This document shows, piece by piece, positions 18,681 to 30,473 of a DNA stretch of 64,000 bases; the first letter of the stretch is position 1, and every line of letters begins with the position of its first letter. The notes under the pieces are model-generated. The model had not been told where the DNA came from. It did no database searches and was given only the letters and a program-made list of their open reading frames with translations. The translations under genes and the position numbers were made by a program. Where the stretch lies: assembly GCA_023974075.1 (NCBI GenBank), contig CM043796.1, positions 20,840,427 to 20,904,426 on the forward strand. The letters run 5' to 3'. The DNA is from Chaenocephalus aceratus. Its lineage: Eukaryota; Chordata; Actinopteri; Perciformes; Channichthyidae.

Positions 18681-19355
18681 GGCGCATTCACACTGCGGTA
18701 CTTTTCCCACAAAGGTTCATGCGCACTTAGTTCATGCGAACTCTTTAGTTCGCAGGAACTAAGTACAGATCGCGTTCACACCGGAAAAAGTCCCTGGGGG
18801 TGGATTAGGCAAATAAAGCCGCTGACGTCACTTCTTCTTCTGCTTTGGGTTTACTGGCAGGCCGCAAACCACTTCACGGCGTATACTGCCACCCAAAGTC
18901 CCCGGCCGGAAGTCCCCGGAGTTGGGGACTGGCTTCAGTAGAAGCTGCTGGGACTCCCAGCAGCTTCTACTGAAGCCTTCCGAGTAAATCGCCAGAACGC
19001 CGACACCTCCTCATCTCCACCGCTCCCATGTTTTATTTTGTGTTGCCATACGTTAGTCTCTCTGCGTTTCTGCGCTGGGCTAATGCTAATGCTAATAATG
19101 CTAATGCGAGGATAATAAAATGGCGGCTTCACAAAACTTTTTGGGAGTTTTACGGGGCGTGGTTTGCAATCCGCCCAGCCAATCAGAAATATAGCTCTTT
19201 TCTCACAAAAGAGCGGCTCGAAAGTCCCTGCTCTCCAGCAGGGACTTTCGAGGGGGTAAAACTAATTTTAGTACCGGCTCTTTTTGGTGTGAACGCGATC
19301 ATGAACTAAGTTCGCATGAACCTTTGTGGGAAAAGTACCGCAGTGTGAATGCGCC
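18681..19355. mobile_element. palindromic TIR element A
   Basis: Ends are inverted over ~45 bp (GGCGCATTCACACTGCGG... and its complement), with further internal inverted blocks. In the centre (18931-18977) is a near-perfect palindrome with 23-base arms. It carries a CRE consensus TGACGTCA at 18823-18830. There is no ORF of note. Superfamily uncertain: an AT dinucleotide flanks the whole tandem, which could fit ISL2EU-type insertion, while TTA/TAA flanks would suggest PIF/Harbinger. Confidence 0.75.
18931..18977. repeat. near-perfect 47-bp palindrome in element A
   Basis: Arms GGCTTCAGTAGAAGCTGCTG... around a single central base. The same palindrome occurs at 47731-47777 in a related element. 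Confidence 0.9.
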
Positions 19356-19632
19356 TAATAGGTTCATGCGAACTTAGTTCATGCGAACTCTTTAGTTCGC
19401 ATGAACTAAGTACAGATCGCGTTCACACCGGAAAAAGTCCCTGGGGGTGGATTAGGCAAATAAAGCCGCTGACGTCACTTCTTCTTCTTCTGCTTTGGGC
19501 TTACTGGCAGGCCGCAAACCACTTCACGGCGTATACTGCCGCCCAAAGTACCGGCTCTTTTTGGTGTGAACGCGATCATGAACTAAGTTCGCATGAACCT
19601 TTGTGGGAAAAGTACCGCAGTGTGAATGCGCC
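19356..19632. mobile_element. element B: internally deleted tandem copy of element A
   Basis: It continues directly from the right end of A in the same orientation, lacks the first ~35 bp of the left terminus, and lacks the internal 373 bp that include the palindromic core. It ends with the same right inverted repeat. The CRE motif is retained at 19470-19477. Confidence 0.8.
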
Positions 19633-19639
19633 TAATGTC

Positions 19640-20363
19640 TCATGAAGATAGGTTTATGTGACACGTAATGTGAGAAGACGCCAGCCTCACAGCAAGATGC
19701 TGGCTGCCACTGAAGGGATTTTATCCATCCTTGCATCACCTAACTGGAGCATACCAACTGCCCAGGTACGTATAGGGGGAGCTCAACTGAGCACACTTAC
19801 AAATAACACAGAATAACAACCATGACATTAATACAAGATCTTTAAGATAGTGCTGCCAACCCACTAGATATATGGGCACCTATCCTTACCAAGGAAGACT
19901 ATAAATATTTTAAAATATAACTTTACAGTGAAACTATCTTACCCATCTTCCTACACCTTAATAGAGCCCAGACTCTCCCTGACATGATTAGGCACACCTG
20001 TTTGCACTTTGATTGATTGAGCAGCTGGTCCCAGGCAGAACAATGAGAATGTTAAAACCTATTTAAAACGCATAGGCTTGTGTCATATATACATACACCT
20101 TTACTGAGTATGTATCAGTTAAACAAAAAACCTAACATATAAATGATTTATTTAATATGTTTTGCAAAAAAAAGGTAAGAAACCAAATACAAACACATAC
20201 AAATACACAATACAAGGCCAAGTATGCAAGAAAGTGTTTATTTCAAACGTTCTTTATTGGACTTATCCACAGGGTTTTAGGTTTCTATACACTGGGTTTA
20301 CCGTGAGCAGAAAAAACACTTACATATCTTAAAAGTGTCCATAGTACATCTTAGCCATTATCT
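19640..20363. other. unique DNA between elements, no gene seen
   Basis: AT-rich; short ORFs only; no repeat ends recognised. Confidence 0.5.
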
Positions 20364-20371
20364 CTATAATC

Positions 20372-21276
20372 TAGTGATGGCAAAATGAAGCTTTGAATGA
20401 AGCTTCGAACCACTTGGACAATTGTGTCGGAAATAGGTTCATTTCTCGAAGCTTCAGTTACAGCGACCTCTCCTGGCGAAGTGCAAGGCTGCAGTGGGTT
20501 TAACGTATCTTTGCCTTGAAAAATATTCAATGCACACACACACTAAGACTGAATATCATGTTCTATTTGCAATTAAAGATTGATAATTGTGTGTATTGGG
20601 TTATTGAGAAGAGACTAGAGAGTGCTGGAAATTTTTTTGGGAGGAGAGGGCCTTTTATCAGTTATTAAAGTATTAAAGTTGAAAAGCAATGATTAAAAGT
20701 ACATCCATTCCAGGCTTTGAACCAACTGCGCGGAGGACATCGCCGCATTCGGGCCCCCGGCTCTACCCACTGGGCTATCTATTCCTTAAAATATTGAACT
20801 GTTTTTATATTACTTATCATTGTCTTTTTGTTCACAACTTCTCCACATTTCGAAGTGTTTCCCGAACCAAAACGAACTATCTTTCTTCCTGGCTTGCTCT
20901 ATAATGATACTACAATACAAATGCAATACCAACAACAACTCAACAGCAACAACGCAAACTACGACAACAACCCACACATTGCGCATTGTTTAGAGCGGTC
21001 ATAAAGTGTTGAAGTGCTCAAATTTGAAACTGTTTCAACCTGTCACCTGTCAGAATCGAGGTGAGGCAGTGCATTGAATCACCTGATTGGACGGCGAACC
21101 AGTGAGTTGATTCATTCAGGAAATGAAGCAGTTGCTGCTTCGGACGTCACATGTCACGTGATTTGAAGCAGTTGCTGTTTCTGATTTGAAGCAAGCTTCG
21201 AAGCACTGCTTCTATGGAATAGGAAGTCCAGGGTTGAAGCTCCGTTCGAAGATTCAGTGTCAAACTGCCATCACTA
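20372..21276 (-). mobile_element. non-autonomous hAT element, copy 2 (905 bp, inverted)
   Basis: Reverse-complement counterpart of the 11055 element. The ends are TAGTGATGGC and GCCATCACTA. A perfect 8-bp duplication CTATAATC lies at 20364-20371 and 21277-21284. The tRNA-like block is at 20704-20790 on the minus strand, with A box TAGCCCAGTGG and B box GGTTCAAAGCC both kept. No transposase frame. Confidence 0.92.
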
Positions 21277-21639
21277 CTATAATCCATTATCTTCAGGACT
21301 GAGTTGTCTTGTTCCATTGTGATCAGCTTATAAAGACCTTTAATCAGTAATAAAAATCACCATTCAAAATCCTCATCTGTTGTGGATTTGTTACAGAATT
21401 AGGCTAATCTAAAGTGCCATTACTGGTTGAATGTGCAGGCATCTGTTTTCATTTACTCTCCCACAGGTCCAATAACCGTATATATAGTTTACTTACACAA
21501 AGCACAGCTCAATTTGTGCTTAGTCTGTGTTTTTATAAGTGATGGTCACTCAGTCTTTACTGAATCAATGTGAGCTCAGAGGACAGAACCACACAAGGAC
21601 GTATTGACAGAGATTACTTCTTTAAATGGTTAGGGTACT

Positions 21640-22146
21640 CACACATACAAAGTCGTGGCAGCACATCACTCCCACCCTCATCCACCTGCACTGGTTGCCG
21701 GTCAAGTCCCGCATAACATACAAAATCCTCCTCCTTACCTACAAGTCCCTCCATGCCCCCCAGTACCTATCGGACATCCTTCACCCACATGCCCCACCCC
21801 GGAGCCTGCGGTCTTCAGACTCTGGCCTACCACCCCCCGCACCAAACTGCAAACTTTCAAGGACAGAGCCTTCAGTGTGGCAGCCCCCACCCTCTGGAAC
21901 GCTCTCCCTGCGGAGATCCACAACATCCCCACGCTTGACGCCTCCAAAAGGGCCCTCAAGTCCCATCTGTTTACTTAGGCCTTTGGCCCCTAATCTATTT
22001 GTTGTTGTGTCTGTATGACTGATTGTCTGACTGCCTTTTGTTTTGTTATGTTTGTTTTGCCCCTGTTCTTCTTTGTAAGGCGACCTTAGGTCTCATGAAA
22101 GGCGCTATATAAATCCAAGCTATTATTATTATTATTATTATTATTT
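21640..22146 (+). mobile_element. L2-type LINE, 5'-truncated 3' end with (ATT)n tail
   Basis: It encodes the C-terminal part of a reverse-transcriptase polyprotein: HITPTLIHLHWLPVKSRI, YKSLHAPQYLSDIL and, after a frameshift near 21825, TFKDRAFSVAAPTLWNALP and ALKSHLFT before a stop. The 3' UTR ends AAAGGCGCTATATAAAT followed by (ATT)n. The HWLPV...RSLRSS...WNALP pattern is typical of L2/CR1-group elements. Inactive: truncated and frameshifted. Confidence 0.8.
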
Positions 22147-22156
22147 ATAAACAGAA

Positions 22157-22746
22157 CACTGATACCTCATTCACACCAACGCAACTCCGGTTCAAACTCC
22201 GTGCTAGAGCTTTTCAGGTTCAGAACCGGTTCTTCGGTTAAGCTCCGGCTCTTTTCACACCGCCCAGAGTCCGACTGGTGCTGCGTCATTGCGTCATCGT
22301 TTGCGTCATGACGTAACCGTTTGCGTGCCTGCTTCATAAAGCCAAACCGCGGAAACCCCTCACAGCTGACACCGACAACAACAACAATGGCCGATTGTGC
22401 TCCAGCTTCCTCTGTACCTCTTCGGAAGACCAGATTCCCAGTAGCTGGTCTCTTCAGTGGACCACTGCTGCTTGTTAAGTTTCTCCATCGTTGTGTACAA
22501 ACTGGATAAAACGCGGGCTTTTTGTTGTTGTTCAGGAGTTGATCCTACCCCTGCCCCCGCCTCGACGTAAGTGTGATGTATGTGGTGCTTTTGCTCTGGC
22601 CGGACAATTTTTTGGTGCTTGAAACAAACCGGATTCCGGAGCTAAGAGGCTGCTCCGCCGCGGTGTGAACAGGAAATCCCGGTGCTTTTCAAGCTCCAGC
22701 TCCAAACCGGCCCTGAAACACCGTTGGTGTGAATGAGGTATCAGTG
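22157..22746. mobile_element. 590-bp TIR element (non-autonomous)
   Basis: Perfect 25-bp inverted ends, CACTGATACCTCATTCACAC... and complement, enclosing a GC-rich body with CCGGTTC/GAACCGG words and CGTCAT motifs. No transposase. It lies about 10 bp after the LINE tail. The target duplication is unclear. Confidence 0.8.
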
Positions 22747-23090
22747 AAAAACTTCAACATACAGTTAGTTAAAGATTTCTAGATAATGTGGCAACATCTG
22801 TGATAACTGATGGTAATTACTTTTTAATAAAAAGGCAACAGGTCCTCAGGGTTCTGTTATTTAGGACCATTTGAGTATATTACACCTCTACATGGTTGAC
22901 GCGATGGCACATTTACAGTAGGACGACCCTCTAAAATCATTCAACAAAAGTACTTGGTTAGGTGGTGAAAAGAAACAAGATTAAGCTTAAAACAAATACT
23001 ACGCTGAAGCACAAGTTTTAAAAGCTAAATCAACTAACTGTTGTATAGTCTTTTTTTTTATATAATTAGAGTGCCAAAGCGCTAAAAGCA

Positions 23091-23310
23091 GAATCCAGAG
23101 TTATTTTCCTCTCCATTCCTTTGACTGAGCCAAGATCTGGAGATCAGAGGCGGGGCTTAAATAAAATGCAAGTGCTCATGCTCTATTGGCCCAAGTGCTT
23201 TGCTCTCGAGATGCAGGCCATTTATGCTACATGTGCCACTGAGCCATTTCCATGGGAATAAACAGGATTCCGCCTCCAACGCTGTATCCACTTCACTTTA
23301 GACATCCGGT
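23091..23310. repeat. dispersed repeat, copy 1 (GGCGGGGCTTAAA ... CCGCCTCCAACG)
   Basis: It shares order and wording with 24716-24960: a GAGGCGG(A/G)GCTTAA start, CAAGTGC, GCCACTGAGC and CTCCAACxCTGTATCCA. The ends are roughly inverted (GGCGG...CCGCC), suggesting an old TIR element. Confidence 0.55.
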
Positions 23311-24715
23311 TTAAACCATCTGTCCACAATAGCCACCTCTTACGTGGACTTCTGTGAACATAAAAAGTGTATTTGTGATAATAAAATGTCTTTCCTAAAA
23401 GAGGTGGTTACAACATGCCTTACACATGCAGCAATTACTTTTTTCTGGTTGATTTTCAGCATCACAAGCTCTGACTCCTAGCTATTAAGTCCCTCAAGGT
23501 GAGAACAAGACATTTATTGGATCAGCAGCCAGCCTCCAGCCCACATCCTGGAAACTACAGCTAACAGGCCACACATCCGGCAGCTGTTGAATATTAAAAC
23601 GCTCGCCAACAGCCAGTTTAGCACCCCCAAGTCACTGAACCAGCCAGCCACCATCGGGCATCTAATCTGTCTAAGCAGGAAGCCTACAGTGTGCCAGCCA
23701 AAGCACAGAAGGTTCACAAGGACGTGTCGACGAAGACTGAGTCATTAGAACCGTGAGGTGATTCGAGTCACAGCATGTTTGTCCGGGCTGAGTACAGGGG
23801 TACAAATCTTTCTCTGGATCTTTATTTTTGGTTCCTGAGATACGTAGAAGGAGCTGGATAACAAACAGAAAAAAAAGTCATCTGATAACTGTCATTTTGT
23901 GATACTGATGTAACTAGCAACACAGATAATGATTCTTTTTTCTTTTTTTGGAGGGCAAGAGATGGAAAGTTAAAGTTTCACTTAGCCTGAATTACATATA
24001 AAACCCAAGAACATTGGCTTTGTAATTCGGAGGTAGCTGTCCTCGAAATATGTTCACCTCTTGTTCCTAAAAAAAGAAATAGCAAAGGCCAAAACCCCAA
24101 ACTTAGAAAAATCTTACTTCACCATGCTAGCCAGCCAGCCGTATTTGATGAACAGATGAACAACAATACTGGTAGCTGTATTGTTTTGAAATGTTTGTGG
24201 ATGACAGTGCTCTAACCTCCAGTTAATGTTTTATTGTGATGGTACAACAACAAGAACGTTGTTCAGAGTGGAAGATGTCTACAGATGAAAGACTAACTCT
24301 ACAATCGTGTTGGCAATTTTCTCTCACAGCGTAATATTGATACATGACAAAAAGCTGTAAGATGGGGAAATAAAGCCTTTTCACAGAACTGAAGCTGCTC
24401 TCTCTGCATCCAAGCGATGTTTCTCTTTGACAATGCAATAAAATCATACACCAGTGCTGTTGGCATCTCTGTAGTGACATTGCATATCTCAGCAATAATA
24501 GGAGAAAACACTTTTCTGGCTGGTTGGAGTGCACAAGACAGATGCCAGAAAATCACTGCAAAGGATTTATGAAATAATTGCCTACTGTTGTTCTTGTTTC
24601 TGCATTGTTTAATGTAAAACATTTATTCCAATTTGGCTTCTCTTCCCACTAATTGACAACTGATGACAGTTGGGATTGACACAACCCACTCACTGTACAC
24701 GTAATGGCATACTCG

Positions 24716-24960
24716 TACCGAAGAGCCAAGAGCGGGACATTGGAGGCGGAGCTTAAGGAAAACTCAAGTGCACAGGCCCCAGATGATCCAGGCGCTTTCT
24801 GAATCTACAATTGCTCCATTTTGGGCTTCATGAGCCACTGAGCAACTTTCATAAGTATGAATGGTGCACCTCCTCCAACCCTGTATCCAGTTATCTTTGT
24901 ACATCTATGAACACAATGTACTTCTCCATTGTTTCTGTAGATGTATCCACCCTCAGGTGA
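24716..24960. repeat. dispersed repeat, copy 2
   Basis: Same orientation as copy 1, with the same landmarks (GGAGGCGGAGCTTAA, CAAGTGC, GAGCCACTGAGCAA, TGTATCCAGTT). Diverged, so probably an old family. Confidence 0.55.
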
Positions 24961-25684
24961 GACGTTGAGTTTAACACCTCGCCCTGTCACTGGTGTAGAT
25001 TCCAGACATTAATTTGGCAGCCAGAAACCACTAACTCTCCGCAGCAGCTGCTACCACCTTACTGTCCAGGTTAATCAACCAATAACTGCTGTAAAACGCA
25101 ATCTCTGCCAGAATGCTGAAAGGGCCGGGGCATCAGGTGCAGCCAGGCAAGGACACACAGAGGAAGCTGCACCTCACAGCGAGAGAGTATTGTCATTAAC
25201 AACTGTCTGAAATCGGACCTCCACCAAATCCTTCAAGCAACAGGCAGGTAATGAAAGAGGTTAAGCTGAATTTGTAGAGGGAATCAGATTAGATCATGGC
25301 ATTTATAAACTCCTATCCACTTTAGATCGACGTTAAACTACAGTTAGCAAAATCTTAAGAGTAAGTTTTATAAACAGAATAAAGGCATGATCAACAGGAT
25401 AGACCAACTTGTTCTGCTATTAACAATAAAGGGCAATTAATACAAACTTTGTGACAGTTCAGTCAAATTTCAACTTTAGTATTTTTTTTTGAATAATCCA
25501 TTTCATAGCAGCAATCAATTCCAACATTTTGCAAATGTTATGCCATTTGAATTATAATAAAAACGTTATTAATATTATTTGAAATCTTATATATACACAC
25601 TTTTAGAAAACACAGAACTATCATGTTCTATATCTTAACGTATTATAATTTCTATTGTTTTTATTTTATTTTTTGGTTGTTTTC

Positions 25685-25786
25685 TTCTTACTTTTCATCT
25701 TTAACTGTGTTAATGTATGCACCATGTACACCAAGACAAAGGTATGTGTTAACCTACTTGGCAATAAACCTGATTCTGAAGAGAGC
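25685..25786 (+). repeat. retrotransposon 3' tail fragment
   Basis: The phrase ACCAAGACAAAGGTATGTGT...CTTGGCAATAAACCTGATTC matches the tail I know from many teleost non-LTR elements. No coding part is attached. Confidence 0.5.
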
Positions 25787-26450
25787 AGATTGGTTTTTTA
25801 TTCAAAAGGGCTTTTTAAGGCCCACTTTACGCACATTAGCGACTTTTTGTTTAATTAAAAAATAAAAAAAACCTGGCTGAAAGGATGGCTATAATATAAA
25901 TGCTGCATGTAAAATAATAAAACAAATCTGCTCTCGAAAAAGGCAGATGCAAACAACCCCTAAGAGACACAGACTTTGATTTGATATTACATCTGTGGTG
26001 ATTCTCTTTAAAGGCTAACAAGCAATTAAAAACAATAAACCCCAGACCCAAAGGAAGCAACCCCCATAAAAAGCAGCCATTGACAATGGTTCCCTGGAAA
26101 ACAATCCCATGCAGGGAATACATTAGGGTTGCAGAAAAACAATAGGATAGAAGAATGGAGGGCAAGGGAAAAGAAAAACTGACAGTGAGCAGGAGAGTGG
26201 TGGGAAGAGAATAATAACCACTGTGTGTAATTACTGCAATAACAAGCTATTCACCCTGTGTGACCGATTTTATTACGCTATGTGACAAGACGGAAAGATG
26301 GTAATTGCTGTCGTAAGAACAATGCAGATTAAAAAATTGATGAGCCCATCAACCGAACGCGCGTGTGTTCACTGTGTGTGTGCGAGGCAAAAAAAGACTG
26401 TGTGTGTGCTGAGTGTGTGCTCACAACGTGTCATGAGTTGTGTTTCGTAA

Positions 26451-27125
26451 AGGCAAGGCAAGGCAAGTTTATTTATATAGCACTTTTCAACACAAGGCAA
26501 TTCAAAGTGCTTTACAAAAAATGAAAGACATTAAGCATTAAAAAAGAAAAGCTAATAAAATAAACATTAAAAGAAAAAATACATGGATAAAAGTTACAGT
26601 GCAGTTTAAGATATGAATAGTTCAATTAAAAGCAGCGACAAAAAGAAAAGTCTTCAGCCTGGATAGAAAAGTAATCAGAGTTGCAGCGGACCTGCAGTTT
26701 TCTGGGAGTTTGTTCCAGATATTTGGAACATAATAACTGAACGCTGCTTCTCCATGTTTAGTTCTGACTCTGGGGACAGAAAGCTGACCAGTCCCTGAAG
26801 ACCTGAGAGATCTGGATGGTTCATCATTTAGCAGTAGGTCAGAAATGTATTTTGGGCCTAAACCATTCAGTGCTTTATAAACCAGCAGCAGTATTTTGAA
26901 ATCTATTCTTTGACACACAGGAAGCCAGTGTAAAGACTTCAGAACAGGAGTGATGTGATTAAAGTTAAATGGTGTGTGTTTCTGGAGTTGAAGTGCTCGG
27001 CCGTGTACTGTGAGTTTCAGAATGGTGGTAACAGCTGCTGGGTTATACAGGGTCTTAAAGCTTGTTAAAGACTGATGGAGTGGGTCTGCTAACGGTTCAC
27101 AAATATCCACAGTCAGTACATCAGG
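26451..27125 (-). mobile_element. L2-type LINE, 5'-truncated, minus strand
   Basis: The minus-strand ORF 26622-27110 (162 aa) contains HITPVLKSLHWLPVCQRID, FKILLLVYKALNGLGPKYI, RSLRSSGTG and FSYYVPNIWNKLPENCRS, the C-terminal RT-polyprotein pattern of L2/CR1-type elements. The 3' UTR on the minus strand ends with AGCACTTTGAATTGCCTTG-type sequence and a CTTGC-rich tail (26451-26490). The frame is open to a stop but RT domains are missing upstream. Confidence 0.8.
26622..27110 (-). pseudogene. C-terminal fragment of LINE reverse-transcriptase polyprotein
   Basis: 162 codons, intact to its stop, lacking the RT catalytic core. It is the end of the element polyprotein, not a host gene. The first ~35 codons before HGRALQLQKH are less clearly LINE-derived. 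Confidence 0.75.
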
Positions 27126-28829
27126 TGCAATTGATACGACCTCAAATCAGTAATTGTTATGCATCTTTACAAGGTGGTTGTATTGTAACGAACTGCATAT
27201 GTTTAAAACCGTAAAAAAAGCCTTTTTACGACTGACATGAAGTTGAAGATGTGTTGCTTTGGGACTCAAGGTACCACAAAGGGATTTCACATCTCTGCAT
27301 GCATCATGAAAGGCAGTTTTCCTTTGCTTTAAACCGTTAAGATCAGGTATGCTGCACAAATAGCACTGTGTGTGTTTCTATGTGTCTGTATGTGTGTTGG
27401 AGTATGTGCAGCTCCTCCCCCAAAACAGCATCATATGCAGCATGTTAGAATCAAAGACATGGTTGAACCAAATATGTGACAATGATTCAGCTGAAAACTT
27501 GAATACTGGACTAGACAGTGTGGACATTACGACGCAAGTGAACAAATTCTGATACAAAAAATAAGGTTCAACACACGACCGTGTCATGTACTGAACTAAA
27601 ATCCACTTCTCGAAATTGACCCAAAATTCAGGAAATGTACACAAGTTAAACCCAATTTAACCTTGAACAAAAATATTCACTGTTCTTACTGAAAGTGTTT
27701 AAAACATTTTCTCACAACTTTTACTTTGCTTCTGCACTTCTTTCCTGTATTTCGATATGTGTTATCCTTTACAAAATGTGCTCCACACACAAACAGCTGG
27801 TGGATTGTTTGATGGCAGCTTTCAGAGGTTATCATGTTGGGAAATGTACCCAGTGTGCTTCAACCATGGCAGAAACAGTCTACAACATCTTTATTAGGCT
27901 CAATTTATGAATATAGGCTACACTCAATTGTTATGCTCCAGCTGTCCCACACCAGTGTGGCTCCAATAAAAACCATTAGCCTTGCAAACTGGGTGATAGT
28001 AAATAATCTCCAACACAGTAAAACTCCACTCTAAATTAAGGAGGGAGACTGAAAATAGTATTGTAAATATTTCTCTAAAGACTCGGGACTTTCACTAGGT
28101 TCTTTAAATTGTTGATATCCCTTAATATGTAATAAACACTGACATGCTTCTGTTTAGACAGTTGGAACATATTGCATGGCATGGGACTAGCATACAAGGT
28201 CAACTATAAAGAGGAGACGATTCGGTACTCATAGAACCCATTTTTCTTCAGATATCGTGAGGTCAGTGTTCAAGAGAATTCTATACATATGCCTAAATAT
28301 GGACAAGCCAATTTATTAAAAACAAATACAATTGTATATAAGCAGATAATTTGCAATTAAACAATGTAATACATCATAGTGTACTGTGTTTATCACTGAG
28401 ATAGACTGTCATTATGTTGACAGCATATCTGTTTTATAAAATAGTTCACATTATGGCTGTTACTTTTAAAGCAGATTTCTGTTAACAGGTTTCAGTATAG
28501 CTTATTTTTCATAGTATATTTTTTATTTCATTTCTTTCCGCGGATTGATATAACTGCACATAGTCACTCACTTGTATCTCATATCCACTACTGTTTAACA
28601 ACCTGGTCACATGCAAGTACAACTACTCTAAAACCACTAGAGTCTTTGTTCAAACAAACACTCAAAACACTTGATAAGAAATCTGTTCACTCTCATCACT
28701 ACACAATACTTATAATATAAAGGACTGGCTTATCTAAAGCCAGTTGAGTAGCACTTGAAACGATTGGCTCTTTGAAACCTGATGTTCTTATATGATTCTG
28801 TTTTCTTCAAGGTTGTGTCTTCCTGGTCG
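27126..28829. other. unique AT-rich DNA, no gene seen
   Basis: Only short ORFs in AT-rich sequence. No repeat ends recognised. Confidence 0.45.
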
Positions 28830-28905
28830 AATGTACTTATTGTAAGTCGCTTTGGATAAAAGCGTCAGCTAAATGCAATGTCATGTAATGTAATGTAATA
28901 TACAA
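28830..28905 (+). repeat. LINE/SINE 3' tail (GTCGCTTTGGATAAAAGCG)
   Basis: It contains the TAAGTCGCTTTGGATAAAAG hairpin followed by GTCAGCTAAATG and a TGTAATG-repeat tail. This 3' end is shared by many teleost LINEs and their SINE partners. Confidence 0.75.
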
Positions 28906-29318
28906 GTTGTTGAGCTGGGAAAACAACATTAAACATGCAAATAATTGCCTTCTGTACCTAATTACAATGTGGATCATTTAGAAAGCGTTTATTAGAAGCG
29001 CTCTAGATTAAACTTTAAGCGCATTTTACTTTTAGACCCAAACGTGTCCATACTGGTTAGTAGATTTCTTTTTTTCGATTTACAGACTTCCCCTTCCAAA
29101 TGTAAGTATTTGGAAAAAGTATGTATGCGCCGAGATGACGTTACGGACTGAAACAGAAGCTGTAATGCCAGAGTGTGGCCACTACGAACATTTGCTTCAA
29201 CATCTGAGCACTTCCTGGGGGCTTAGTCACTCTGAATAATTTTCTACCCAAAGAAAAACCTATGGTACACCCAAACCGGCGGAGTATAATTTGTGCCCTT
29301 TTGGTGCTTTTATTGTTG

Positions 29319-29330
29319 CACACACACACA

Positions 29331-29410
<80 letters not shown>

Positions 29411-29411
29411 C

Positions 29412-29480
<69 letters not shown>
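29319..29480. repeat. compound (CA)n-(CGCA)n-(CA)n microsatellite
   Basis: About 20 CGCA tetranucleotides from 29331, then a pure CA run to 29480. ORFs over it are repeat artefacts. Confidence 0.97.
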
Positions 29481-29484
<4 letters not shown>

Positions 29485-30141
29485 CCCATCCACTCTCTCA
29501 CACTCAGAATGATCAAACACACTACAAAAGGCTAATTAAGAATATGCATAGCCTGGACTTGACAAGCTAATTTGTCTCTCGCCATCCACACAGCGCTAAC
29601 AAGGCCCTCTGCTCATTAAGGTCTTTAAGCTGCATGCCAGACAGCCCCCTGTCAGTTAGCTAACAACGTAAATGAAGGAGGCAGCCAGTGTTGACTTTGC
29701 TTGGGAGGAGAGAGATTAGCTCGCTTGACTCTGCACCAAGACAGCAGGGCAAGGTTTGGCTGACCCCGAGAGAAGCTCTGCCCAAAATGAGCGCCCAAAA
29801 GACAGCAATCATGCTGAGCAGATGACTCATGCGTGCAGATGTGTGGTCGGGCGTTTGGGATATTAATTAGCCTCATTGACTTATTGCTGTGAAGGATCAG
29901 CCAGAAAAGAAACAAGGTCAAAATGGTAATTGTAAAAAAGACTGTGATTATACTGGTAAAAACATGAGCATCCACTCTTTCTTTGAGCTGTTCACCTTTA
30001 CAAAATCTTACAAAGACTTGCAAAGGAATTAATGTATTGTGGCTATTCATCTGTAAGCCATACTGAGCAGATAAAGAAAGGTATTTTGCTGGCTTATGTT
30101 TTGAAGAACTTAGGTTCTCAACGTTAAGTCAACTTCATGTT
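29481..30141. other. non-repetitive block, candidate conserved non-coding DNA
   Basis: 29520-29890 has mixed composition, homeodomain-like words (CTAATTA, ATTAATTAG), an ATGCAT and an AP-1-like TGACTCA (29824-29830). It lacks repeats and open frames of note. Conservation cannot be tested here. Confidence 0.3.
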
Positions 30142-30473
30142 ACACTGGCCCGTCAACACAGCAGCTTTTAAAACATCTTGAAAATCTTGGAGGTGGGCGT
30201 GTCTGAAAGCTTGGGGATTTTTTGCGAGCAACGCGACCAACAACCAATCACATGAATCTCCCGCCCCCGACAAAGCAAAAAGTCCCGGGGATTTTATGCG
30301 AGCAATATATGGGTCATTCCAGAATTGGAGGACAATTTAGACACCAACATTTTTGAAAAATTAACCTTTTATTTTATTTTTATGTATTTAGGAAAAACAG
30401 ATAATAAACCATCAAAAAAAGTGATTTGCCCAGCTAGGTATCACATGTATATTATTTTCCAATGAAGAATTAC

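Larger units (their letters stand above)
22747..26440. other. intergenic DNA with a diverged repeat pair and one LINE tail
   Basis: 23091-23310 and 24716-24960 share a diverged repeat (separate entries). 25685-25786 is a retrotransposon-type 3' tail. The rest shows no coding frame I can support. Confidence 0.5.

Noticed and set aside
18678..18681. TTAG at the left of element A read as a piggyBac TTAA site
   Set aside because: Neither end has TTAA; flanks are better explained by AT or TTA/TAA duplications.
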